A stretch of 64,000 nt of DNA, taken from the NCBI RefSeq assembly GCF_001458395.1, contig NZ_CYSR01000011.1, forward strand, positions 124,001 through 188,000. The letters run 5' to 3'. Every line of letters starts with the position of its first letter. The stretch's first letter is position 1. Below the pieces are notes generated by a model, which had not been told where the DNA came from, made no database searches, and saw only the letters and a list, made by a program, of their open reading frames with translations. Shown here piece by piece: positions 44,974 to 53,906 of this stretch. The translations under genes were made by a program, and so were the position numbers. The DNA comes from Leisingera aquaemixtae. Its GTDB lineage: Bacteria > Pseudomonadota > Alphaproteobacteria > Rhodobacterales > Rhodobacteraceae.

Positions 44974-47144
44974 CACGCTGGCTGAACAGCTCAGAGGGCA
45001 GCGCCCGTCCGCGGGGGGGCGAGAATCGCCCGCCGTCGTGCTGCAAGCACGCCTCTGGCGTGACGGGGGCGGACGGGCGATGCCCGGCCTATCGGCCAGG
45101 CAGGAGGTGGAGGCGGAGCGCTTTGGCCTTGGCGCTGCTGGTTGCGGTGACGTTCTCTGCGTATCGCAGCTTCGACACTTGGATCGGCAACACAAACCTC
45201 CCCCTCACCCTCACTGAAACCTCGACCGAGGTCCTCGACCGCAACGGCAAGCTCTTGCGCGCCTACCCCGTCGGCACCGGCCTCTGGCGCCTCGCCGTGC
45301 AGCCCGCCGGCGTCGACCCGCGCTTTATCGCCATGCTTCTGCGCTACGAGGACAAGCGCTTCCGCTCCCACGCGGGCGTCGACCCCATCGCCCTCCTGCG
45401 CGCCGCAGGGCAGGCGCTGTGGAACGGCAGGACAGTCTCTGGCGGCTCCACCCTCACCATGCAGGTCGCGCGCCTCTTGGAGGACGGCACCACTGGCCGC
45501 TGGTCCGGCAAGCTGCGCCAGATGCGGGTGGCGCTGGCGCTGGAACGCCGCCTCAGCAAGGACGAAATCCTCACCCTCTACCTGACCCACGCCCCCTATG
45601 GCGGCGCGGCAGAGGGGATCCGCGCGGCGACCTACAGCTGGTTCGGCAAGGAGCCGAAACGCCTCACCCCGGCGGAGGCCGCTTTGCTGGTTGCCCTGCC
45701 GCAATCCCCCGAACGCCGCCGCCCCGACCGCTTCCCCGAGGCCGCCAGCGCTGCCCGCGACCGGGTCTTGGCGCGGATGCAGCGCGAGGGCCTCCTGAGC
45801 GGCGAACAGGCCGAGGCCGCCCGCCGCACCCCGCTTCCGCACCGCATGGCCGCCTTCCCGCGCCTTGCCCCGCACCTTGCCGACCGCATGGCGGCACAGC
45901 ACCCCGGCCAGCGCCAGCTGCGCCTGACCGTCGACGGCGCGGTGCAAGCGCGGATGGAGACGCTGCTGGCAGAGGCCGTGCGCACGGGCGGGAACCGGCT
46001 CTCCGCCGCCCTTATCGCCGCCGACCACCAGACCGGCGAGGTGCTGGCGCTGGCCGGCTCCCCGGGCTATTCGGATGCGCAACGGCGCGGCTTTGTCGAC
46101 ATGACCCAGGCCATCCGTTCCCCCGGCTCGACCCTGAAGCCGCTGATCTACGGCCTCGCCTTCGACCAGGGCCTGGCGCACCCGGAAACCCTGATCCACG
46201 ACGGGCCTGTGAATTTCGCAGGCTACGCGCCGCAGAATTTCGACGGCGAATTCCGCGGCGACATCCGCCTGCGCGAGGCGCTGCAGCTGTCTCTCAACAT
46301 CCCCGTGGTGAAGCTGACGCAGGAACTGGGACCGGCGCGGGTGCTGGCCTCGCTGAGGGCAAGCGGCGCCAGCCCGGAACTGCCCGGCGGCGCGCCGGGC
46401 CTGGCCCTGTCGCTCGGCGGCCTCGGCATCAGCCTGCAGGATATGGTGCAGCTCTATGCCGGGCTGGCCGCAGGCGGGCAGGGGCCGCGCCTGCGCGTGA
46501 TGCAGGGCGACGCCCCCCAGCCTGCAGGCCGCCTGGTCTCGCCCGAGGCCGCCTGGCAGGTTGCCGACATCCTGCGCGGCCTGCCGGTTCCTGCCGGCGC
46601 GCGCGCAGGCAGCATCGCCTATAAGACCGGCACGTCTTACGGCCACCGCGACGCCTGGGCGATCGGCTGGGACGGGCGCCACGCGGTCGGCGTCTGGATG
46701 GGCCGGGCCGACGGCACCCCGGTGCCGGGCATCTTCGGCGGCGATCTGGCCGCCCCGGTGCTGTTCGAGGCCTTCGGCAGGCTGAAACCCGCGCTCGACC
46801 CGCCGCCGCCGCCGCCGCCCGCCACGCTGATCGTCAGCTCCGCCGAGCTGCCCCAGCCGCTGCAGCGCTTCCGCCCCCGCGACGCGGCCTTCTCTGAACC
46901 GGCAGACGCGCCGGAACTGATCTTCCCGCCCGACGGCGCCCGGCTGGCGCTGGAGGGCGCGGAGCTCACGCTCAAACTCCGCGGCGGCACTGTGCCCTTC
47001 CTGGTGCTGGCAAACGGCCAGCCGGTGCTGTCCGGCCAGCGCCGCCGCGAGTTCTCCCTGCCCAGCCCCGGCCCCGGCTTTTCATCCCTGGTGATTGTCG
47101 ATGGCGCGGGGCGCTCCGACCGGGTTAACCTGCGGATCGACTGA
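44970..47144 (+). CDS. pbpC: Penicillin-binding protein 1C PbpC
   Basis: PbpC is a bifunctional glycosyltransferase/transpeptidase-type PBP that rebuilds peptidoglycan alongside bacterial alpha-2-macroglobulin. The 724-residue protein has an N-terminal membrane anchor (about 51-67). The GT51 domain carries YEDKRFRSHAGVDP and GGSTLTMQVARLL. The transpeptidase has S387 in SPGSTLKP, SLN in the SxN role and KTGTSYG. A C-terminal BiPBP domain is present. The GTG start overlaps the A2M stop (GTGA). Residues about 9-45 are encoded by an in-frame family A repeat. A second possible start, TTG at 45123, lies just after the repeat with GGAGGTGGAGG upstream. Confidence 0.93.
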   Translation: MTRWLNSSEGSARPRGGENRPPSCCKHASGVTGADGRCPAYRPGRRWRRSALALALLVAVTFSAYRSFDTWIGNTNLPLTLTETSTEVLDRNGKLLRAYPVGTGLWRLAVQPAGVDPRFIAMLLRYEDKRFRSHAGVDPIALLRAAGQALWNGRTVSGGSTLTMQVARLLEDGTTGRWSGKLRQMRVALALERRLSKDEILTLYLTHAPYGGAAEGIRAATYSWFGKEPKRLTPAEAALLVALPQSPERRRPDRFPEAASAARDRVLARMQREGLLSGEQAEAARRTPLPHRMAAFPRLAPHLADRMAAQHPGQRQLRLTVDGAVQARMETLLAEAVRTGGNRLSAALIAADHQTGEVLALAGSPGYSDAQRRGFVDMTQAIRSPGSTLKPLIYGLAFDQGLAHPETLIHDGPVNFAGYAPQNFDGEFRGDIRLREALQLSLNIPVVKLTQELGPARVLASLRASGASPELPGGAPGLALSLGGLGISLQDMVQLYAGLAAGGQGPRLRVMQGDAPQPAGRLVSPEAAWQVADILRGLPVPAGARAGSIAYKTGTSYGHRDAWAIGWDGRHAVGVWMGRADGTPVPGIFGGDLAAPVLFEAFGRLKPALDPPPPPPPATLIVSSAELPQPLQRFRPRDAAFSEPADAPELIFPPDGARLALEGAELTLKLRGGTVPFLVLANGQPVLSGQRRREFSLPSPGPGFSSLVIVDGAGRSDRVNLRID
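44994..45102 (-). repeat. Palindromic repeat family A, copy 4, inside pbpC
   Basis: Read on the minus strand it matches the 62897 copy almost throughout: the CCTGGCCGATAGGCCGGGC hairpin, CGCCCGTCCGCC, the same long central part (GTCACGCCAGAGGCGTGCTT, then GCACGACGG) and the closing GGACGGGCGCTGCCCT. It lies wholly inside the pbpC reading frame, adds about 37 codons without a stop, and is missing the TTCGCTTCC module. Confidence 0.85.
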
Positions 47145-47169
47145 CCCCCGTCTTGATCGAGGCCTTTCC

Positions 47170-48018
47170 ATGCTGAAACCCCTCCTTGCCGCCTGCATAA
47201 TCACCCTCACGGCCCCCGCCGCCCTGGCCGCCTGCGCCACAGACGCTGAAGTCGCCGCCTTCATGGACAGCTATCTGGCCAAGACCCCGGCCCAGGCGCT
47301 GTCGCCCGGCGGCAGCATGGAGGATGCGCTGTGTTCCCAAGCCAAACTCGCGGCCGCGCTGGAGCCGCATATGGGGCCGGTGATCGGCTACAAGGCGGGC
47401 CTCACCAGCAAACCCGCGCAGGAGCGTTTCAGCGCAACCGAGCCGGTGCGGGGCCTGCTGTTCCAAAACATGATGCTGGAGGACGGCGCCGCGCTGGACG
47501 AGCCCTGGGGCGCGATCCCGATGGTGGAGGCCGACCTGGTTCTGGTGGTCGCGGACGCAGGGATCAACAGCGCTGCAACGCCTGAGGAGGCCCTGGCCCA
47601 TACCTCCGCCATCCGCCCCTTCATCGAACTGCCCGACCTGACGCTTGCCAAGGGTCAGCCGTTCACGGCTGAGACGATCACCGCCATGGGCGTCGGCACC
47701 CGCCTCGGCGTCCTCGGCGCCCCGGTGCCGGTGGAGGACCCGGCAGAAATGGCCCGGATGCTGGAAGAGATGTCCGTCACGATGCGCGACGCAGCGGGCG
47801 GTGTGCTGGTGCAGGCGCCGGGCCGCGCGGTGCTGGGCAACCCGGTCAACGCCGCCCTGTGGCTGCGTTCCAAGGGCGTCGAGTTCAAAGCGGGCGACCT
47901 GATTTCCGTCGGCTCCTTCGGCCCGCTGTTCCCGCCGCAGGCGGGCAAGGGGGGCGTCAGTGTCATCTATGAGGGGCTGCCGGGCGACCCGGTGGTGCAG
48001 GTGACATTCAAGGACTAA
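47170..48018 (+). CDS. Exported 2-keto-4-pentenoate hydratase-like protein
   Basis: The 282-residue protein has the fold of the MhpD/fumarylacetoacetate-hydrolase superfamily: VIGYKAGLTSKPAQERF, VEADLVLVV (metal-binding Glu/Asp pair) and GVLGAPVPVEDP. Unlike cytosolic MhpD it has a clear Sec signal peptide (1-21, APAALA) followed by a cysteine, LAAC, that could also be a lipobox. The substrate in the periplasm is unknown. It lies 25 bp after pbpC and may be co-transcribed. The ATG at 47170 begins the signal peptide. Confidence 0.8.
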   Translation: MLKPLLAACIITLTAPAALAACATDAEVAAFMDSYLAKTPAQALSPGGSMEDALCSQAKLAAALEPHMGPVIGYKAGLTSKPAQERFSATEPVRGLLFQNMMLEDGAALDEPWGAIPMVEADLVLVVADAGINSAATPEEALAHTSAIRPFIELPDLTLAKGQPFTAETITAMGVGTRLGVLGAPVPVEDPAEMARMLEEMSVTMRDAAGGVLVQAPGRAVLGNPVNAALWLRSKGVEFKAGDLISVGSFGPLFPPQAGKGGVSVIYEGLPGDPVVQVTFKD

Positions 48019-48046
48019 CCGGCAGGCCGCTGGTTATGAGGTGTGT

Positions 48047-48148
48047 CGCTTCGGGCTGTGCCCGAAGCGACCCGCGCCGCGCCTTCGGCGCGGCGCTTGG
48101 CCCAACTCTCGCGGGTTTTCGTCAGAAAACCTGCGGCAGGCGGGAGAC
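48047..48148 (-). repeat. Palindromic repeat family B, copy 6 (inverted)
   Basis: Read on the minus strand: GGTCTCCCGCCTGC, then a GGTTTTCTGAC-GAAAACC hairpin, GAGTTGGGCC, the GCGCCGCGCC-gaa-GGCGCGGCGC hairpin, and a last GCTTCGGG-ca-CCCGAAGC type hairpin. It lies between the convergent hydratase-like gene and the MoxR operon. Confidence 0.7.
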
Positions 48149-48167
48149 CCCCGGTTGCGAGAGCCGC

Positions 48168-50210
48168 CTAGCGCCGCCCCTCGCGCAGCCAGCCTGCAAC
48201 GATGAAGAAAGACGCCATCAACAGCGCCAGCCAGCCGGGCAGCAGAGGGCCTTGGGAAACCGACAGCGTCTCATAGGCCTCCCGCGGGGTCAGGCCGATC
48301 CAGCCGCGCCCCGAGGCCGGCCGCCCGGCCCGCACGCTGCGCAGGGCGGGCATTCCATCCTCCAGCCGCAGAACACCGCCGCGCAACGGTTCCAGCACCG
48401 GCGCCAGCACAGAACCTGTGGCAATGGTTTCCTCAAACTCCTTCGGCGCGGCAGGCCCAAGCCCCACAACCGCGCTCTCCTCGCCCTCCTGCAGCCGGTA
48501 CAACCCCGGCTCCGGCCCCTCATAGCGGGTTTCCCACTGCCCCGGCGCGCTCGGACGCAGCTCAAGGTCCACCGCCGAGCCATCCGGCGCGGTCACCGTC
48601 ACCGGCCCCGCCTGCTCCGCCAGCGTGCGGCGCAGGATGCGCATCCGCTGCCCCGTCACCTCGGCCCACAGCGCCTCTTCCTCCAGCTCCGGCTCCTTCA
48701 TCATCCAATGCGCCAGCCGCCGCAGCAGCTCCAGCTGCGGCCCGCCGCCCTCATATCCGCGGCTCCACAGCCAGGCATGATCCGACGCCAACAGCGCCAC
48801 CCGGCCCTCGCCCACCCGGTTCAGCACCAGCAGGGGCCGTTCGCCCGCGCCGCTCATCAGCACATGGCCCTCCGGTGCGCGCAGCTCGATCTGGCGCAGC
48901 CAGCGGCCCCAGTCCTCCGCCCCCTCCAAACCGGAAGTCACGGGATGCTGCTTGCCGAGATCCGTCACCGCGGGGCGGAAGGCCTCCTCCAGCACCCGCG
49001 CCGAGGGTTCGGCGGGCAGGATCAGCGACAGGGGCGAGCGGTAGATACTGTCGGCACTGGCGAAATCCGGCCCCGCCGCCACCAGCACCGCGCCGCCGCC
49101 CATCGCGTAATTTGCCACATTGTCGAGGTACACCGCCGGCAGGATGCCGCGCCGCTTGTAGCGGTCAAAGATGATCAGGTCGAAATCCTCGATCTTCTCC
49201 AGGAACAGCTCGCGGGTGGGGAAGGCGATCAGCGACAGTTCCTCCACCGGCACGCCGTCCTGCTTCTCCGGCGGGCGCAGGATGGTGAAATGCACCAGGT
49301 CCACCGCGCTGTCGGACTTCAAAAGGTTGCGCCAGGTGCGCCCGCCCGCATGCGGCTCGCCCGACACCAGCAGAACCCGCAGCCGGTCGCGCACCCCGTT
49401 GATCTGCACCAGCGCCTGATTGTTGCGCGCGGTCAGCTCGCCCGGCTCTTCCGGCACGCTGAACTGGATCACGTTGCGCCCGCCGTGCTGCAGCACCATC
49501 GGCAGCTCGAAATCCACCCCGACGGGCAGGGTGAATCGCTGCGGCGCATCGCCCCCGACCGAGATGTCGAGATCGGCAAAGCCGCCCTCAACCGGCGCCG
49601 CGCCCTGATCCTCGATCCTGAGCGTCAGCGTCACCGGCTCGCCGATGATGGCAAAGCCGGGGGCGTTGCGGACAATCAGGCGGCGGTCCCAGTCGTCCTC
49701 GCGCCCGCTCAGCAGCAGGTGCATTGGCGCGGGCAGGTTGACCGCCTGATCGGTGTCATGCACCTGCCCGTCGCTGAGGGCGATGATCCCTGCCACCCGC
49801 GCCCGCGGCTCATCCGCCAGCGCCTGGGCAATGGCGGCCATCAGCCTTGTGCCCTCGTCGCCCTCGCCGTCCGGCACGGTGACCCAGCGCACATCGGTGC
49901 CGGGCCGGTTGTCCAGCGCTGCCCTCAGCTGGCTGCGGGCGCGCTCCATCTGCTCCGGCCGGTCGCGCAGCTGCTGGCTGGCGGTCTGGTCCTCGGCCAC
50001 GATTACGATGTCATCCAGGGGCGCGCGGTCCTCGCTCTGATGCACCGGACCTGACAGGGCGGCCAGCAAGACCAGCGCCGCCAGCGCCCGCAAGGCCCAG
50101 CCGGACAGGCCCTTCCACAGCCCCAGCAGCAGCGCCGCCAGGGTCACAGCCCCCGCGGCCCAGATCACGGGCCAGGGCACCAGCGGGTCGAACAGGATCG
50201 TCTGTGTCAT
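48168..50210 (-). CDS. Membrane protein of MoxR operon, glutamine-amidotransferase-like
   Basis: This 680-residue protein has two N-terminal membrane helices (about 14-55), a large periplasmic region and one C-terminal helix (about 655-675). The mid-region (DRLRVLLVSGEPHAGGRTWRN ... LIIFDRYKRRGILP ... LVAAGPDF) resembles the glutamine-amidotransferase-like fold found in membrane proteins encoded beside MoxR and DUF4159. A nearby cysteine/His catalytic pair is not seen, so it is probably non-enzymatic. It lies 10 bp after the DUF4159 gene. Confidence 0.8.
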   Translation of the reverse strand: MTQTILFDPLVPWPVIWAAGAVTLAALLLGLWKGLSGWALRALAALVLLAALSGPVHQSEDRAPLDDIVIVAEDQTASQQLRDRPEQMERARSQLRAALDNRPGTDVRWVTVPDGEGDEGTRLMAAIAQALADEPRARVAGIIALSDGQVHDTDQAVNLPAPMHLLLSGREDDWDRRLIVRNAPGFAIIGEPVTLTLRIEDQGAAPVEGGFADLDISVGGDAPQRFTLPVGVDFELPMVLQHGGRNVIQFSVPEEPGELTARNNQALVQINGVRDRLRVLLVSGEPHAGGRTWRNLLKSDSAVDLVHFTILRPPEKQDGVPVEELSLIAFPTRELFLEKIEDFDLIIFDRYKRRGILPAVYLDNVANYAMGGGAVLVAAGPDFASADSIYRSPLSLILPAEPSARVLEEAFRPAVTDLGKQHPVTSGLEGAEDWGRWLRQIELRAPEGHVLMSGAGERPLLVLNRVGEGRVALLASDHAWLWSRGYEGGGPQLELLRRLAHWMMKEPELEEEALWAEVTGQRMRILRRTLAEQAGPVTVTAPDGSAVDLELRPSAPGQWETRYEGPEPGLYRLQEGEESAVVGLGPAAPKEFEETIATGSVLAPVLEPLRGGVLRLEDGMPALRSVRAGRPASGRGWIGLTPREAYETLSVSQGPLLPGWLALLMASFFIVAGWLREGRR

Positions 50211-50220
50211 GCCGCCACCC

Positions 50221-53016
50221 TCATTGCCCCAGCCGGTCCAGCAAGGCCGGCACATGCACTTGGTCGGATTTGTAATTGCCGGTCAGCACATGCATCACCA
50301 GGTTGACGCCGAACCGGAACGCCAGTTCCCGCTGCCGCTCGCCGGCATAGCCGCGCCCGACCGGCAGCAAGGGCCGCCCGTTTTCATCCACCGCCCAGGC
50401 CGCCGCCCAGTCGTTGCCGCCGATCACCACCGGCGTCACCCCGTCATTGAGGTTGCGGAAGGGGATGCCCTCGGCCTGCTCCGCATCCGGCGGCGCCGCC
50501 TCGACCCAGACCGGGCCGCGGGCATGGCGGCCGGGGAAGTCCTGCAGCAGGTAGAAGGCCCGCGTCAGCACATGGTCCTCCGGCACCACCTCCAGCGGCG
50601 GAATGTCCAAGGGCAGCGCAATCTGCTGCAGCCGCCGCGCCGCCGGGCTGGTGGCGCCGGCAGAGGCGAGATCGGCGTCGCGGGTGTCAAACAGGATCAT
50701 CCCGCCCGCCCGCAGATATGTGTTCAGCTTGCCGTAAGCCTCGGAGGAGGGCAGCGGCTGATCCCGCGTGACCGGCCAGTACAGCAGCGGGAAAAACGCC
50801 AGCTCATCCTGCTCCAGATCGACGCCTGCCGGGTTGGCCGGCTCCACCGAGGTGCGGAAGAACAGCGTGTCCGACAGCCCGCGCAGGCCCGCCTCGGCAA
50901 TCCGGTCGACCTCCGCGTCGCCGGTCAGCACATGCGCCAGCACCAGTTCCGAGGCCAGCTCCGCCGCCCGGAAATCCGCCTGTGCCTGCTGCTGCGGCGG
51001 ACCCTCCTGCGCGCGCGCCTCTTGCGCTGGAACCAGCGCCGCCAGCCCCAGCGCCGCCGCCAGCGCGGCAGTGCGGGCCCGGCCCAAGAGGCCGGACACC
51101 AGAAGCGTGCCCAGCACATCCAGCGCCAGCAGCATCAGCGCCCCCGTCAGCAAGGCCCCGCCCAGCGGCATCTCCTGCGGCGCGTCATAGCCGCTGACCT
51201 CCACCGAGGCAGGCCAGCGCGCCGCCAGCAGCTCATCCTCCGGGCGCAGCACATTGCGCGCCAGCATCCGCCGCCCGCCGTCATAGACCCCGGGCCGCAG
51301 CTCCGGCCCCGCGGGCGCGGCCACCAGATCCGGCCCCTTGACCCCCGGCAGCGTCTCTGCCGCCTCCAGCCGGCCAAAGCCGTCCAGCACCTCCACCGGC
51401 GTCCAGGTGGTGCCTTCCAGGTCTTCGGCCTTGGGCGCGGCGGCAGAGGAAGACACCGCCAGCCGCTCCAGCATCGACACGAACAGGCCCGACAGCGGCA
51501 GGCTGCTCCACTCCGCATTCGCCGTCACGTGAAACAATACCACCTGGCCCTGTCCCAGCGTCTTGCGGGTCACCAAGGGCGTGCCGTCGGCCAGTTCCGC
51601 GATGACGCGGTCCGCCAGCTGCGGATCGGGCTGCGCCACCACTTGCGAGCTGATCGCCACCTCCTGCGGCACCTCCAGCCCGTAAAAGGGCGAGCCTTCG
51701 GCAAAGGGCGCCAGCGTCTTCGGCTCGCCCCAGCTCATCGCGCCGCCGATGCTGCGCCCGCCAATGCGCAGGCGCACCGGCATCAGGGGTTCCTCGCCGC
51801 TGCGCGCGGTGTCGCTGGCCGCCAGCCGCGGCCCGGCAAAGCGCAGCAGAAGGCCGCCGTTTTCCACCCATTCGATCACCGCCTCTTCCTGCGCGGGCGC
51901 CAGCCGCGCCACGTCGGCCAGCACGATCACATCCGGGTTGGCGGGCAGCAGATCCCGCAGCGCGCCCTCCAGCAGTTCCGCCGAGGGCGCCAGCGCCTGG
52001 CGCAGGTAGTGCAGCGGCGACAAGAGCGCCAATCCTTCATCGGCGCTTTCGGAGGACACCAGCGCCACCTCGCGCCGCCGCAAGCTGTCATCGGTCAGCG
52101 CCACTGCGCCCGCCGATGCCTCGCCGCGGATTTCAAACCGCGACAGCCGCGCCCTCAGCTCCGCCGGCAGCGACAGCTCAGCCGAGGCCGCGCGGGCGCC
52201 ATCGGCAAACCGCAGGGAGAGCGACGCCAGGCTGCGTTCGGTGCCGCCAGGATCCTTGCCCTGCGCCACCACCGCAACCTCCTGCGCGGGACCGGCATGG
52301 CTGCGCAGCGCCGTCAGTTCGATGGCGCCGCCGGTATAGCTGGCGGGCAGCAGCCCCAGAACCGGCGCGGGCTGTTCGAACACCTCGATCCCGCCGCGGC
52401 GGCTCAGCGCTTCGATCAGCCCTTCGCGGCCCGGGTATTCCAGCCCGTCGCTGAACCAGAGGCTGTCAAAACCGCCCTCCGCGCCGGTAATCGCCGCCAA
52501 AGCCTGTTCCAGCTGCTCCGGCCCCGGCTGCCAGGGCAGCGGCGCCAGCCCGGCCAGCTGCCGCTGCCAGTCGCTGGCGGCGCGGAACTGCAACGCCTCC
52601 GGCGCGCTCAGGCGCAAGACCGCCACCGGGCGTCCGGCGCGGCCCGCTTCCTCCAGCTGCACTTCGGCCTGCGCGCTGGCCTGTTCCCAGCCCGCCGCGC
52701 CGCCCCAGCTGGCGTCCATCACGATCAAGAGCGGCCCGCTGCCGCCCGCCTCCTCGGTTGCGGGGTTCAGCACCGGCCCCGCCAAGCCGATGATCGCCGC
52801 CGCCACTGCCAAAAGCCGCAGCAGCAGCAGCCACCACGGCGTGCGGTCCGACAGGCTTTCGTCGTCCTTCAGCCCCAAAAGCAGCGTCACCGCCGGAAAC
52901 GGCTGGCGCTTGGGCGCGGGCGGGATCGCCCGCAGCAAGAGCCACAGCACCGGCAGGGCCAGCAGCCCCAGCAAAAGCCAGGGCGCGGTAAAGCCGATGC
53001 CTGCAATCATGGTCAT
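50221..53016 (-). CDS. BatA/DUF4159-domain membrane protein
   Basis: This 931-residue protein starts with a BatA-type N-terminal region (two helices, FTAPWLLLGLLALPVLWLLL and WWLLLLRLLAVAAAIIGLAGPVL) and a degenerate von Willebrand-like strand (LLIVMDASWGG). Periplasmic domains follow, then one or more helices near residues 630-690. The C-terminal DUF4159 domain contains FFPLLYWPVTRDQPLPS, MILFDTRDAD and GVNLVMHVLTGNYKSDQVH. The start at 53016 overlaps the DUF58 stop (ATGA). It is a probable partner of the MoxR ATPase in assembly or stress functions. Confidence 0.87.
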   Translation of the reverse strand: MTMIAGIGFTAPWLLLGLLALPVLWLLLRAIPPAPKRQPFPAVTLLLGLKDDESLSDRTPWWLLLLRLLAVAAAIIGLAGPVLNPATEEAGGSGPLLIVMDASWGGAAGWEQASAQAEVQLEEAGRAGRPVAVLRLSAPEALQFRAASDWQRQLAGLAPLPWQPGPEQLEQALAAITGAEGGFDSLWFSDGLEYPGREGLIEALSRRGGIEVFEQPAPVLGLLPASYTGGAIELTALRSHAGPAQEVAVVAQGKDPGGTERSLASLSLRFADGARAASAELSLPAELRARLSRFEIRGEASAGAVALTDDSLRRREVALVSSESADEGLALLSPLHYLRQALAPSAELLEGALRDLLPANPDVIVLADVARLAPAQEEAVIEWVENGGLLLRFAGPRLAASDTARSGEEPLMPVRLRIGGRSIGGAMSWGEPKTLAPFAEGSPFYGLEVPQEVAISSQVVAQPDPQLADRVIAELADGTPLVTRKTLGQGQVVLFHVTANAEWSSLPLSGLFVSMLERLAVSSSAAAPKAEDLEGTTWTPVEVLDGFGRLEAAETLPGVKGPDLVAAPAGPELRPGVYDGGRRMLARNVLRPEDELLAARWPASVEVSGYDAPQEMPLGGALLTGALMLLALDVLGTLLVSGLLGRARTAALAAALGLAALVPAQEARAQEGPPQQQAQADFRAAELASELVLAHVLTGDAEVDRIAEAGLRGLSDTLFFRTSVEPANPAGVDLEQDELAFFPLLYWPVTRDQPLPSSEAYGKLNTYLRAGGMILFDTRDADLASAGATSPAARRLQQIALPLDIPPLEVVPEDHVLTRAFYLLQDFPGRHARGPVWVEAAPPDAEQAEGIPFRNLNDGVTPVVIGGNDWAAAWAVDENGRPLLPVGRGYAGERQRELAFRFGVNLVMHVLTGNYKSDQVHVPALLDRLGQ

Positions 53017-53906
53017 GGCGCGGTCCGCTCCAGTGCGTGGTAAAGCCACATCAGCGCCGCCTGCGCCGGGTCGCCGGTGTGATGCTGACCGAACCGCCAG
53101 CCGGCCGCGCGGCACAGCCGCTCCAGCGCGTCCCGCCGTTCCGCCAGCCGGTCCAGATAGCGCTCCTGCAGGGCAGAGGCCTTCAGTGTTTCATGTGTGA
53201 CACCGCCTGCGATGCTTTGAAACAGGGTGCGGCCGGTGAAGGGAAAGGCTTCCTCCGCCGGGTCCAGCACCTGCAGCAGCACGCCACGGACGCCGCGCGC
53301 GGCGGCTTTGGACAGCGCCTGCTCCACCGGCTCAAACGGTCCCAGAAAATCCGAGATGAACAGCGCCCGCGCGTGCGGGATCAGGGCGCGGTGGCCGGGC
53401 GGGGCGTAATCCTCCGCCTCATCCGCCGACAGCGCCTCGGCCAGCCGCAGGATCTGCACGTTGCCGCGCCGGGGCGGCAGGCCGCCGCCGGTCAGGCCCA
53501 CCCGCTCGCCGCCCTGCACCATCAGCACCGCTGCGGCGAGGCCCAGCAGCCGGGCCTGATCCACCTTCTGCGGCAGTTTGGGGGAGGAGGCAAACCGCAT
53601 CGAGGCGCCGGTATCCACCCACAGATGCACGGTCTGCGCGATATGCCATTCCCGCTCGCGCACATATTGCACGTCGCCCATGGCAGAGCGGCGGTGGTCG
53701 ATCATCCGGCGGCTGTCACCGGCCTGCGCCGGGCGGTACTGCCAGAAATCATCCCCCGTGCCGGCCCTGCGGCGGCCATGCTCGCCCATCAGGACAGAGC
53801 CCGCCAAATGCCGCGCCTGCACCAGCAAGGGCGGCAGGGCGCTGGCCTCTGCCTCCGCCCGGTGCCGCAATCCGGTTGCAGCATCAGAGGCTGCAGGCCT
53901 GGTCAC
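53013..53906 (-). CDS. DUF58 domain protein
   Basis: The 297-residue soluble protein has the DUF58 core GEHGRRRAGTGDDFWQYRPAQAGDSRRMIDHRRSA near residues 40-75, followed by VHLWVDTGASMRF, a von Willebrand-type strand. DUF58 proteins work with MoxR AAA ATPases as co-chaperone-like partners. It overlaps its upstream neighbour moxR by 4 bp and its downstream neighbour by 4 bp. Confidence 0.92.
   Translation of the reverse strand: MTRPAASDAATGLRHRAEAEASALPPLLVQARHLAGSVLMGEHGRRRAGTGDDFWQYRPAQAGDSRRMIDHRRSAMGDVQYVREREWHIAQTVHLWVDTGASMRFASSPKLPQKVDQARLLGLAAAVLMVQGGERVGLTGGGLPPRRGNVQILRLAEALSADEAEDYAPPGHRALIPHARALFISDFLGPFEPVEQALSKAAARGVRGVLLQVLDPAEEAFPFTGRTLFQSIAGGVTHETLKASALQERYLDRLAERRDALERLCRAAGWRFGQHHTGDPAQAALMWLYHALERTAP

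Noticed and set aside
41116-45195. A 1359-codon open frame on the minus strand opposite alpha-2-macroglobulin
   Set aside because: It is a shadow of the high-GC codon bias of the real plus-strand gene. Its translation is repetitive and low-complexity, and the thioester, signal peptide and domain order are on the plus strand.
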